From Candidatus Poribacteria bacterium (GTDB lineage Bacteria > Poribacteria > WGA-4E > WGA-3G): a stretch of 37,176 nt of DNA. Both the position numbers and the translations under genes were made by a program. The stretch spans positions 1 through 37,176 of the forward strand of contig JAPPII010000109.1 in NCBI GenBank assembly GCA_028820845.1, read 5' to 3'. The notes under the pieces were generated by a model. It searched no databases and was not told the origin of the DNA. It saw only the letters and a list, made by a program, of their open reading frames with translations. Below, piece by piece: positions 1-7,070 of this stretch (its first letter is position 1; the number at the start of each line of letters is the position of its first letter).

Positions 1-59
1 GTGATAACATTAAGAAAACTGAAATTGCCTATGTCCAAAACTACTTATTGCGTATTTTT

Positions 60-88
60 TTGACGGCCATCACGAAATGTGCTATACT
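60..88 (+). promoter_or_regulatory. sigma70-type promoter of the MNT-HEPN gene
   Basis: A -35 box TTGACG (60-65) and a -10 box TATACT (83-88) are separated by exactly 17 bases. Transcription would start near 95, giving a leader of only about 15 bases that already contains the Shine-Dalgarno AAGGAGG at 97-103. Confidence 0.6.
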
Positions 89-109
89 CGTATAAAAAGG
101 AGGACTCGC

Positions 110-889
110 ATGGTTACCCGCCAAGACATCCAAACCACATGTAACACCATTGTCCGCGAGTTCGCGCCGTTGCAAGTGATCCTCTTCGGCTCCTATGCGT
201 ATGGCACGCCAACAGACGACTCGGATGTGGATCTGCTCGTCGTGATGGACGTGCCAAAGTCCGAGTTTCGCAACAAGGCAGTGGAAATCCGTCACCGGAT
301 TCCGTCTCGCTTCGACATCTTGGTCCGTTCGCCCGCGGAGATCGCATATCGGGTTTCATACAACGATTGGTTTCTTCGCGAGATTACCGAAAAAGGGGAG
401 CTACTTCATAGTGCCCAGACGCACGCTCATATCAAAAACCGACCCCTCCCGCCTTACGGAACCGATGTTCTCGAAAAGGAGAAGGCTTGCATGAATCCAT
501 TGACGCTGGAGTGGGTGGAGAGAGCTGAAGGCGATTATATTGCGACGCAGAAACTCCTGCCAACAACGAATCCGCAACTCTATAATATTATCTGTTTCCA
601 TGCTCAGCAGTGTATTGAAAAATATTTGAAAGCCTGGCTCCAAGAGGCGAACCTGCCAGTTCCGAGAACACATAACCTTGAAGAATTACTGGCGTTGATT
701 GTGCCAACGCTGCCGGCTTGGACGCAGTGGCAGCCTGACTTTAAGATAATAACGGAGTATGCAGTGGAGTCTCGTTACCCCGGAGACTCAGCAACCGCTG
801 ACAATACACGGCATGCGATACGTGTATGTGAGGCGGTGCGTCAAGCCGTTTGCACGTCTCTGAAACTCCCGATCCCGCCGCTCGAGTAA
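110..889 (+). CDS. fused MNT nucleotidyltransferase-HEPN domain protein
   Basis: The 259-residue protein joins two domains usually encoded as adjacent toxin-antitoxin genes. Residues 1-100 are a minimal nucleotidyltransferase: Gly-Ser at 27-28, the paired Asp-x-Asp at 39-41 and a third Asp near 69 form the expected metal site. Residues 128-250 are a HEPN domain (PF05168 type), with the FHAQQCIEKYLKAWL core and a later SRYP motif. The RNase signature R-x(4-6)-H is not evident in the HEPN part. In known pairs the MNT partner modifies or restrains the HEPN partner; here both activities would lie on one chain. I start at 110 because AAGGAGG lies six bases upstream; an in-frame ATG at 77 has no ribosome site. 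A second AAGGAG (476-481) precedes an in-frame ATG at 491, exactly where a stand-alone HEPN protein would begin. The gene ends six bases from the convergent hemW stop. Confidence 0.85.
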   Translation: MVTRQDIQTTCNTIVREFAPLQVILFGSYAYGTPTDDSDVDLLVVMDVPKSEFRNKAVEIRHRIPSRFDILVRSPAEIAYRVSYNDWFLREITEKGELLHSAQTHAHIKNRPLPPYGTDVLEKEKACMNPLTLEWVERAEGDYIATQKLLPTTNPQLYNIICFHAQQCIEKYLKAWLQEANLPVPRTHNLEELLALIVPTLPAWTQWQPDFKIITEYAVESRYPGDSATADNTRHAIRVCEAVRQAVCTSLKLPIPPLE

Positions 890-895
890 AAAAGG

Positions 896-2044
896 TTACA
901 TCAATTCCACAAAAACCTCGTTTGCGAGGAAAAGGCCGCGGGCGGTGAGGCGGAGATGCGTGGGTGTGCGTTCCAGTAATTCTGTATCTATCCATTTCTT
1001 GAGGATGCGCCCAAATGCGGTTTCTATTTCTTCACCGAAACGGTTTCGGTAGGCTTCGAGAGAGATGCCTTCTCGCTTACGGAGGGCGAGCATGAGGGTT
1101 TCTGCCTTTTCAGCGTTTCCTGTCAAGCGTTCGGTATCGGCGATGGGTTTGCTGCGTTTGGAGAGTGCTTTGATGTAAGGTGCAATGCCTCGGATATTGG
1201 TATAACGGGTCCCATTGACATAGCCGCATGCCCCTGCACCGAGTCCGATACAGGGTTGATTGTTCCAATAGACGAGATTGTGTTTTGCAAAGTGGTTCGG
1301 TCTGGCGAAGTTGCAGATCTCATAATGCGTGTATCCGTACGCCTTCAATGTTTTGATTGTGTATTGGAACATATCGGCTTCGGTGTCCTCGGAGGGGAGG
1401 TGGAGTTCTCCGGCTTGCCACTGTTCATAAAATGGGGTTTCCGCCTCCATGACGAGGTTATAGGCTGAGATGTGTTCGGGTTCAAGTGCGATGACTTCGT
1501 TTAGGGTATGATGCCACGCTGCCATGGTTTGTTCGGGGAGTGCGAAGATGAGGTCGATGTTGATGTTCTCAAAGCCGTGTTCACGTGCGAGATGATAACT
1601 CTCCATAAATTCCGAGATGGTGTGGATTCTGCCCAACTGTTTTAAGGTTTCGTCCTGCATCGCCTGTAGACCGAAACTGAGTCGATTGACCCCGTTTTCG
1701 CGCATGACACTAAGCTTTTCGGCATCAATAGTTCCTGGATTACACTCAACAGTGATTTCAGCGTTGGGGGTTATACCGAAATTCTGGTGTATATCGGCGA
1801 ATAGTTGTGCCAAGGCGTTTGCGGAGAGAATAGAGGGGGTGCCACCGCCTATGAAAATCGTTTGGAGTGCGTCGGCTTCCGAGGTATATAGTTCCATTTC
1901 TGTTTGGAGTGCCTGTAGGTATGCTTTTGCCTGTTCTTTATGGAAAGTATAGGTATTGAAGGCGCAGTAATAGCATTTCGTCGCGCAAAATGGGATATGA
2001 ATGTAGACGGAAGCAGCGGTTTTATTCTTCAAATTCCAATCCAA
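896..2044 (-). CDS. hemW: HemW-like radical SAM heme chaperone
   Basis: A radical SAM protein of the HemN/HemW group. The C-x3-C-x2-C cluster motif is at residues 20, 24 and 27 (CATKCYYC), followed by the SAM-binding GGGTPS motif and a VECNPGT strand. HemW proteins bind heme and pass it to apoproteins; they are often misnamed coproporphyrinogen oxidase. I choose TTG at 2044: GGAGAGG lies nine bases upstream and the resulting 382 residues match the usual HemW length of about 380. A longer frame opening at 2197 adds 51 residues of unrelated sequence lying inside the preceding gene. With this start the gene overlaps the end of the upstream dehydrogenase by 23 bases, so the two are probably translationally coupled. 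A second TTG at 2032 is possible. Confidence 0.88.
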   Translation of the reverse strand: MDWNLKNKTAASVYIHIPFCATKCYYCAFNTYTFHKEQAKAYLQALQTEMELYTSEADALQTIFIGGGTPSILSANALAQLFADIHQNFGITPNAEITVECNPGTIDAEKLSVMRENGVNRLSFGLQAMQDETLKQLGRIHTISEFMESYHLAREHGFENINIDLIFALPEQTMAAWHHTLNEVIALEPEHISAYNLVMEAETPFYEQWQAGELHLPSEDTEADMFQYTIKTLKAYGYTHYEICNFARPNHFAKHNLVYWNNQPCIGLGAGACGYVNGTRYTNIRGIAPYIKALSKRSKPIADTERLTGNAEKAETLMLALRKREGISLEAYRNRFGEEIETAFGRILKKWIDTELLERTPTHLRLTARGLFLANEVFVELM

Positions 2045-3125
2045 CCCGGATTGCCTCTCCACTATCGGCGTAAGAGAAGGCTTCGTTGATGTCGCTAAAT
2101 GGGAAGGTATCGGAGATGATTTTGTGGAAGGGATACCTGTCGCGTGTTCGGCATAGAAAATCGAGGGCGCGCGGGATGACCCACGGTTCGTAGACAATCA
2201 CGCCGCGAATCGCTTTGCTACACCGGACGATGTTTCCCGGATCAATCTCTGTCGGGAATCCGAGATTAATGTTGCCGATCCAAAGGTAGCGTCCACCCCA
2301 TCGGAGCATATCTATGCCTTCAGCGAGCACGCGCGGGGAGCCGACGAACTCGGCGACTAAGTCTGCCCCGATACCATCTGTCTGGTCAAGCACGAACTCG
2401 ACGCGTGCACTCATATCAATCTCATCGACGTTGAGTGTTTCGTCGGCACCAAATTCCCGTGCGAGTGTGAGGCGCGCAGGCAAGCGGTCGAGTACGATAA
2501 TCTTCCCGGCACCCATCTCTCTGGCGACGGCAGTTGCGTAGAGTCCGAGTCCACCTGCACCTTGAATGACGACAGTATCGCCGAGCGTGATACCAATCTG
2601 ATTGAGACCGTAAATAACTTCGGACAAGGCACAGTTGATTGGGGACACGAGTGCGTCTGAGAGTTCATCAGGGACTTTGAAAACCCAATGCCCGCGTTTC
2701 ATATAGTAGTATTCGCCATAAGCCCCGTGGAAGTGCGGGGGTTGTTCGCTGGAGACACCGAGCCAATCTCGATAGCGGTCTGGGCATCCGGGTTTTCCGT
2801 TGAGGCACATCCAGCAGCGTTGGCACGGCTTGTAATAGGAGTAAGCGATACGGTCCCCTTCGGTTAAGGGTTGTCCGGTGCTATCGGTTGAGATGTTGCG
2901 TCCCATGGCTTCAATCGTGCCAATCATTTCGTGTCCGAGGACTTGCGGGATGCCGCTCTCGATTTTGGGTCCGCGTCCGCGCCAAAAGTGTAGGTCGGAA
3001 CCGCAGATATTCGCCATACGGATTCGGACGAGCATATCGTCCGCCGTGACAGATGGAATCGGGTATTCGCGAAATTCCATCGGTGTGTGTGCTTGTGTGA
3101 AGACAGCAACTTTTCCCGTTTGCAT
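2022..3125 (-). CDS. zinc-dependent medium-chain alcohol/polyol dehydrogenase
   Basis: A 367-residue member of the medium-chain dehydrogenase/reductase superfamily. The catalytic zinc site is visible as Cys41 (NICGSD) and the GHE motif at 64-66. A structural zinc cluster follows at Cys101, 104, 107 and 114, its last gap one residue shorter than usual. The nucleotide fold carries GAGGLG at 189-194 and an Asp at 213, which in this superfamily favours NAD over NADP. The substrate cannot be told from sequence; sorbitol-, threonine- and glutathione-independent alcohol dehydrogenases all share this layout. GGAG seven bases before the ATG supports the start. It lies between a lipoprotein gene and hemW on the same strand, and its 3' end overlaps the hemW start. 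Confidence 0.85.
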   Translation of the reverse strand: MQTGKVAVFTQAHTPMEFREYPIPSVTADDMLVRIRMANICGSDLHFWRGRGPKIESGIPQVLGHEMIGTIEAMGRNISTDSTGQPLTEGDRIAYSYYKPCQRCWMCLNGKPGCPDRYRDWLGVSSEQPPHFHGAYGEYYYMKRGHWVFKVPDELSDALVSPINCALSEVIYGLNQIGITLGDTVVIQGAGGLGLYATAVAREMGAGKIIVLDRLPARLTLAREFGADETLNVDEIDMSARVEFVLDQTDGIGADLVAEFVGSPRVLAEGIDMLRWGGRYLWIGNINLGFPTEIDPGNIVRCSKAIRGVIVYEPWVIPRALDFLCRTRDRYPFHKIISDTFPFSDINEAFSYADSGEAIRVGLEFEE

Positions 3126-3153
3126 TGTAAATCTCCAGAAGACAGTCCTGTTT

Positions 3154-3225
3154 TTTGTAGAGTTGCAGTTGGCACAACCTAACAGGTTATGCTACAAAAG
3201 AGCAGCTTGCGTAAGTCCTACGTAT
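3154..3225 (-). repeat. GTAG-hairpin repeat after the lipoprotein stop, with a GTAGGACTTACGCA motif
   Basis: Read on the minus strand, the lipoprotein stop TAA is followed within three bases by GTAGGACTTACGCA. Then comes GTAG (3195-3192) and an imperfect palindrome, CATAACCT-gtt-AGGTTGTG. On the plus strand another GTAG sits at 3157-3160, so the block reads as two facing units. The GTAGGACTTACGCA motif recurs as TAGGACTTACGCA near 37124-37136. The block fills most of the gap between the lipoprotein and the dehydrogenase. Confidence 0.6.
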
Positions 3226-3623
3226 TAATACTCATCAAAGTTGACGACTTTCCATTGTCCATCAATTTGTTCGGTGTTAATAACGATATTTCGCGTGTGT
3301 GTTGTTGTGCCGCCTCGGCTTTTGATGGTCAGTTTATAATTGAATAGGACGTGTGTCGAACCTTCTTCTTTACCGATGAGTTCATATTCCATCTTTGGCA
3401 TTTCCTCGACCTGTTCCCCGGGTCCGCGGACTTCACGGACACGAGCGATTTCGTCTTCGAGTTTCTCTGCCGCAAGTCCGTGGCTGAGTTTAAGTGATGC
3501 TTCTTGGTTGGCGTGCTGGTAATAGTTGTAGATAAAATCTTCACTGACGGCACGCGGGTTATTTCTGTTTGAACACGCCAGCATTAGCAACATAGGTACG
3601 AGGAGATATGATCGTGGTATCAT
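3225..3623 (-). CDS. small lipoprotein of unknown function
   Basis: A 132-residue protein. It has a short signal peptide ending in LLMLAC, a slightly atypical lipobox with Met at -3, so it is probably lipid-anchored at Cys17. The mature part begins with a helix-rich stretch, then basic and acidic residues, and ends in beta-like segments (VLFNYKLTIKSRGG, GQWKVVNFDEY). The C-terminal pattern resembles small DUF4878/NTF2-like lipoproteins, but this is a weak impression. Its ATG overlaps the stop of the upstream phosphodiester glycosidase (ATGA overlap, 3620-3623), which points to coupled translation and a shared role at the cell envelope. Confidence 0.75.
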   Translation of the reverse strand: MIPRSYLLVPMLLMLACSNRNNPRAVSEDFIYNYYQHANQEASLKLSHGLAAEKLEDEIARVREVRGPGEQVEEMPKMEYELIGKEEGSTHVLFNYKLTIKSRGGTTTHTRNIVINTEQIDGQWKVVNFDEY

Positions 3624-4945
3624 TGTGATTGTTTATCTCTGGTCCGAATCATTGCAACATTGAAGATACGGCGTTCATAGCCGTGTGCTGGGCTGTTCGC
3701 GACGCGTCCTAATGCCCAAAGTGTTGAGGAGCTTCCGCCGTCGAAATTGATGGCATGTTTGATGCCGAGTTCACTGAAGAACTTCCCCATATCGTAGAGC
3801 GTCATCCCCATACTGTAGCCGTGTTGTCTACCGTCAATAGCAATGAGGAAAAGTTTTTCGTCGTTGAATCCGAGGGCACTGCGTGGGTGGCGGGACGCGC
3901 CGTTACGGTGTCGATAGGCAGTCCCCCCTCTTGACTTCCCAAACGCCATGAGTTCGGGTTCAACCTTGCCGTTTCGGACAAGTCGTAGGTTTCCACCGAC
4001 TCCGTGCTGAACGCTTTGCCATTTTCTGGGTGTAAGGGCAATTTCCAGTGTTCCTGCTGTGGATTTTCTGATTTTGTTTTCCCAGTCGCGTGCCAAGTGT
4101 GGTTCAATTGCGAGAACGACCCCATCAGATGGGATGGTGCTATTGCCGCGCGGATTCACAGCGGTGACCACGAATCTGCTTTTATATTTTCCGGTCAGCG
4201 GAAGTTTAATCTGTCTAAGTGTGAATTCATAGGCCCGGCGTGTTAAGGTCCTCCGTCCAAAGCGGGGCGTGAACAGCACCACAGGACACACCGAATCACA
4301 GATTTGGTTAATTGCGTTGATCGAAAGCGGGTCGGAGGCACCGTTTTCCATACGCAGTTTGCCGTTTAACTGAACCGCATCCATAAGAAACTCACCGTCG
4401 GGGGTAACGCCGAAACTTGTTTCACCCCATGGAGATGGTGGTGAGTACCCCCATCTATCGAGAAGGATCGGAATGCTGACGAGTTCACCGTTTTGGATAT
4501 GCAAATTAAACATCATGCCCCCGCGTCCCCGATTGTCTTCTCGGATGCCGAAGCTCCCATTAACGCCTGCCAGCGGAAGCACGTCTCTGTTCATAAGTCG
4601 TCTTGTAACACCCGTGACAGTTTCGCGACCTAAGATTTGGTTATTAGTGAGTTCAACACTGAATTGCAGGTCTTCCGCTGTTCGGTCCATCTCTGCGACG
4701 TAGACAGCTGCGCCGCCTATCCACCAATAACGAAGGAGTCGAAAACCGTTGTGCCATCGATCATTTTGAAGTTCGTCGCGCCGTTTTACTGTATCAGGAA
4801 GTGTTTCTTGATCTATCTTGGTAGCACCAATCCGAAAGAACGGCTGTTCGCGTGCGCGTAGTGCACCAATCACTAAAATAAAAACGAGCACAAGCGCACA
4901 CACCGTAATTAACCGGATGAAGTCAGGTCTGTTTTCTGTGGTCAT
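3620..4945 (-). CDS. phosphodiester glycosidase (NAGPA/DUF2233 family), membrane-anchored
   Basis: A 441-residue protein with an N-terminal hydrophobic segment (about 10-29) acting as a signal anchor, then an extracytoplasmic domain. Near the C terminus the motif NFDGGSSSTLW (about 400-410), preceded by SMGMTLYDMGKFF, is the signature of the NAGPA-type phosphodiester glycosidase domain (PF09992). The human member uncovers mannose-6-phosphate by removing GlcNAc. Bacterial members act on phosphodiester-linked sugars, often in exopolysaccharide or wall polymers; the substrate here is unknown. No strong ribosome site precedes the ATG. The gene heads a minus-strand run with a lipoprotein (4-base overlap), a dehydrogenase and hemW. 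Confidence 0.82.
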   Translation of the reverse strand: MTTENRPDFIRLITVCALVLVFILVIGALRAREQPFFRIGATKIDQETLPDTVKRRDELQNDRWHNGFRLLRYWWIGGAAVYVAEMDRTAEDLQFSVELTNNQILGRETVTGVTRRLMNRDVLPLAGVNGSFGIREDNRGRGGMMFNLHIQNGELVSIPILLDRWGYSPPSPWGETSFGVTPDGEFLMDAVQLNGKLRMENGASDPLSINAINQICDSVCPVVLFTPRFGRRTLTRRAYEFTLRQIKLPLTGKYKSRFVVTAVNPRGNSTIPSDGVVLAIEPHLARDWENKIRKSTAGTLEIALTPRKWQSVQHGVGGNLRLVRNGKVEPELMAFGKSRGGTAYRHRNGASRHPRSALGFNDEKLFLIAIDGRQHGYSMGMTLYDMGKFFSELGIKHAINFDGGSSSTLWALGRVANSPAHGYERRIFNVAMIRTRDKQSQ

Positions 4946-5007
4946 AATATTTTATCCGGATGCCATAAGAGTAGGATGAACCAATTGACCAGCGAAGTAG
5001 GCAGGAT

Positions 5008-5526
5008 TTAGTCATTTTTGGAGGGAGGAGTCGTACCATTTCCTGGGATCGGTTCGTCGAATGGGAGGCCTTTCGCTTCGGCTTCCAATCGGCGGGCATT
5101 CCATGACATTATCTCTTGATATAGTTCAGCTTTGCCTTCGGCAATGCCTTTTTCTACACCTTCAGCAATGCCTTTTTCTACACCTTCAGCAATGCCTTTT
5201 TCTACACCTTCAGCAATGCCTTCGGCTCTGGCTTTTTCAAGGTTTTGTGCATGCTCAACACGCCATTCGTTATAACGCCGTAACATAATATCAACTCCTT
5301 CTTTACAGACAATCCACGCCACTGCGCCCTTGTTAAATCGCTGATAATTCGTATCTAACGCGCTCAGCACAGCCAAGGTGCCATTCCAACCCGTGATCCA
5401 TTTGTAAACGCATATCCCCACAATGTAGATGAACAATAAAATCGTATAGGTAACGACAGCAGATTCGGCATCACGGACGGTAAAAATAGATTCTCGTTTC
5501 TGATTCTCGCTCCTTTTCTCTGGCAT
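5008..5526 (-). CDS. single-pass membrane protein with GIAEGVEK tandem repeats
   Basis: About 172 residues, function not recognised. The N terminus is charged and followed by a hydrophobic span (roughly residues 25-46, AVVTYTILLFIYIVGICVY). Then come a short globular part and a coiled-coil-like region with three perfect copies of the 8-residue unit GIAEGVEK and partial copies on both sides. The acidic/basic tail ends with a Pro/Gly-rich segment. Repeats of this type are common in the C-terminal regions of Rpn/PD-(D/E)XK transposase-like proteins, but no nuclease motif is visible here. I start at the second ATG (5526), six bases after AAGGA; the first ATG at 5532 abuts that site. The repeats come from a 24-base DNA tandem repeat. 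Confidence 0.6.
   Translation of the reverse strand: MPEKRSENQKRESIFTVRDAESAVVTYTILLFIYIVGICVYKWITGWNGTLAVLSALDTNYQRFNKGAVAWIVCKEGVDIMLRRYNEWRVEHAQNLEKARAEGIAEGVEKGIAEGVEKGIAEGVEKGIAEGKAELYQEIMSWNARRLEAEAKGLPFDEPIPGNGTTPPSKND
5141..5222 (-). repeat. 24-bp in-frame tandem repeat
   Basis: Three perfect 24-base copies (5141-5164, 5165-5188, 5189-5212) and a fourth partial copy to about 5222. Each encodes GIAEGVEK. Because 24 is a multiple of three, slippage would change protein length without breaking the frame. Confidence 0.9.
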
Positions 5527-5565
5527 ACACATTCCTTATACTGTCGCAGTGCCCGCGCAGGTTTC

Positions 5566-5673
5566 TTATAGTAGATTTTAGAATTAATTTCACACTTCAC
5601 ATCGGTGCGGTTAGGAAACCGCACCTACCAGCGGTAGCTGAGGCTGTAAAAGTATTTACGGAATCTACTATAA
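5566..5673. mobile_element. MITE-like element with 12-bp perfect terminal inverted repeats
   Basis: TTATAGTAGATT at 5566-5577 is matched by its exact reverse complement at 5662-5673, giving a 108-base element with no coding capacity. Inside lies the palindrome GGTGCGGTTaggAAACCGCACC (5604-5625) followed by CTAC. A degenerate copy of the end sequence (GGATCTACCATAAA) occurs near 18117-18130. A target-site duplication is not obvious. The alternative is a composite of two unrelated palindromic repeats. Confidence 0.55.
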
Positions 5674-5727
5674 AGTGCGTCGGTTCTATTAAGTTTAGCA
5701 CCGACCCATTTCAAAAGTCAACTTAAA

Positions 5728-6843
5728 TTACGCCTTTAGCGTGCTTGTTGCCTTTAAACCGATGCCTGTGAGAATCGAGACTGTCAAATCACCACTTTGA
5801 ATGATATTTGCCTGTTGGAACTTTTTATACGCTTCGACAACGACAGCCGACGTAGGTTCGACATAAATCCCTTTGGTTGCCAGTGTTTTTATTCCTGATT
5901 TGACATCTACGTCGTCAACTGTAGTAAACGCCCCATTCGTCGAGCGAAGTGCTTCCAAGATGATGTCGCCTCGGATAGGGAGTTCTGCGGTGATACCTTC
6001 GGCAAGCGTTTCTCCAGTTTGTTTCATTCTTGAAATAGACGTTGTGTTTTTAAGGTAGGCGTTGTAGATCGGGCAGCAGACATCGGGCTGAACGCCGAGG
6101 AGTCGTGGGACACTATCAATGACCCCTTGTGCCTGCAATTCACGGAATCCGATGTAGAGTCCGAGATAGATACTCCCGAACCCGACAGGACATAAGACAT
6201 GGGTAGGCGCACGCCCACCGAGTTGTTCGACGATTTCATACGCCAGTGTTTTCGTACCTTCCAAGAAAAAGGGATGCCAATTATGGGAGGCATAGCACGT
6301 CGTCTCCGCAGCGAGTTTTACGGCTTCCGTTGTCGCCATTCGGTTTCCTTCCACGAGTTTTAACTCGGCACCGTAGGCAGAAATCTGCCTCAGTTTCCCT
6401 TTTGAAGTCGACGCTGGGCAGTAGATGGTGCATCGGATGCCTGCTCTTGCGCTGTATGCCGCGATTGCCGCACCCGCATTGCCCGATGAATCTTCGACCA
6501 CTGTCTCGACTCCGAGTGCCTTGAGATGCGTGAGTAGGACAGCTGCTCCCCGGTCTTTGTAGGAACCCGTTGGGCAGAGGTAGTCCAGTTTGACGAGGTG
6601 TTCAGGTCTGTCAGCATCGAGTGGAACCAACGGGGTCATACCTTCACCGAGTGTGACAATCTCTGTCTCTGCATCAATCGGGAGTGCCTCGCGGTACCGC
6701 CACAGGGACAGCGCTGCAGGGACCTGTGGGTTCGGATAAATGTACGAATCCCTGACCAAATTTAGCGCGTTTCCACAATCACAGGAGTAGCGTAATGGTG
6801 AGATTTGATATGTATTGTTACATTTGGCGCATTTATACTGCAT
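5728..6843 (-). CDS. thrC: threonine synthase (PLP-dependent)
   Basis: A 371-residue fold-type II PLP enzyme converting O-phosphohomoserine to threonine. An N-terminal zinc-ribbon-like segment with Cys at 5, 8, 21 and 23 is typical of one threonine synthase branch. LGEGMTPL at 65-72 and the PLP-lysine motif GSYKDRG (Lys96) follow. SSGNAGAA binds the cofactor phosphate side, and a glycine-rich GFGSIYLG loop lies further on. Length fits the family. The fold is shared with cysteate synthase and other TS-like enzymes, so substrate identity is likely rather than certain. It stands alone, without thrA or thrB nearby, and has no clear ribosome site before its ATG. No attenuator or riboswitch is apparent in the 227 bases upstream. 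Confidence 0.85.
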   Translation of the reverse strand: MQYKCAKCNNTYQISPLRYSCDCGNALNLVRDSYIYPNPQVPAALSLWRYREALPIDAETEIVTLGEGMTPLVPLDADRPEHLVKLDYLCPTGSYKDRGAAVLLTHLKALGVETVVEDSSGNAGAAIAAYSARAGIRCTIYCPASTSKGKLRQISAYGAELKLVEGNRMATTEAVKLAAETTCYASHNWHPFFLEGTKTLAYEIVEQLGGRAPTHVLCPVGFGSIYLGLYIGFRELQAQGVIDSVPRLLGVQPDVCCPIYNAYLKNTTSISRMKQTGETLAEGITAELPIRGDIILEALRSTNGAFTTVDDVDVKSGIKTLATKGIYVEPTSAVVVEAYKKFQQANIIQSGDLTVSILTGIGLKATSTLKA

Positions 6844-6897
6844 TGTTTAATTGGCGATGGTTCATAAATCATGCGATTTGTTAGATAACCTGTATGG

Positions 6898-6990
6898 GTA
6901 CGCAAACTAACAGTTTGCGGTACAAACAGAGAAGATCGCAGTAGTGTAGACACCTGGCTTAGGCACGCAAACTAACAGTTTGCGGTACAA
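6898..6990 (+). repeat. two copies of a GCAAACTaacAGTTTGC palindromic repeat
   Basis: Near-identical units at 6898-6926 and 6963-6990 each contain the palindrome GCAAACT-aac-AGTTTGC flanked by GTAC or CAC and CGGTACAA. A related copy lies at 36001-36024. They sit upstream of threonine synthase and downstream of the HAF-repeat gene. Unlike most repeats in the window they are followed by GTAC rather than CTAC. Confidence 0.8.
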
Positions 6991-7070
6991 GAATGCCGCG
7001 TATAATGAATTATCCTCGTCTAAGTTCGTCTGGTGCACTCTCAAAGTTGCCTACGTTATTGCTGTTAATC

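Noticed and set aside
6898-6990. CRISPR array
   Set aside because: There are only two units, each a palindrome, with no regular spacers and no cas genes in the window.
6844-7070. Threonine attenuator or riboswitch upstream of threonine synthase
   Set aside because: The region holds two dispersed repeats but no Thr/Ile-rich leader peptide or conserved aptamer that I can recognise.
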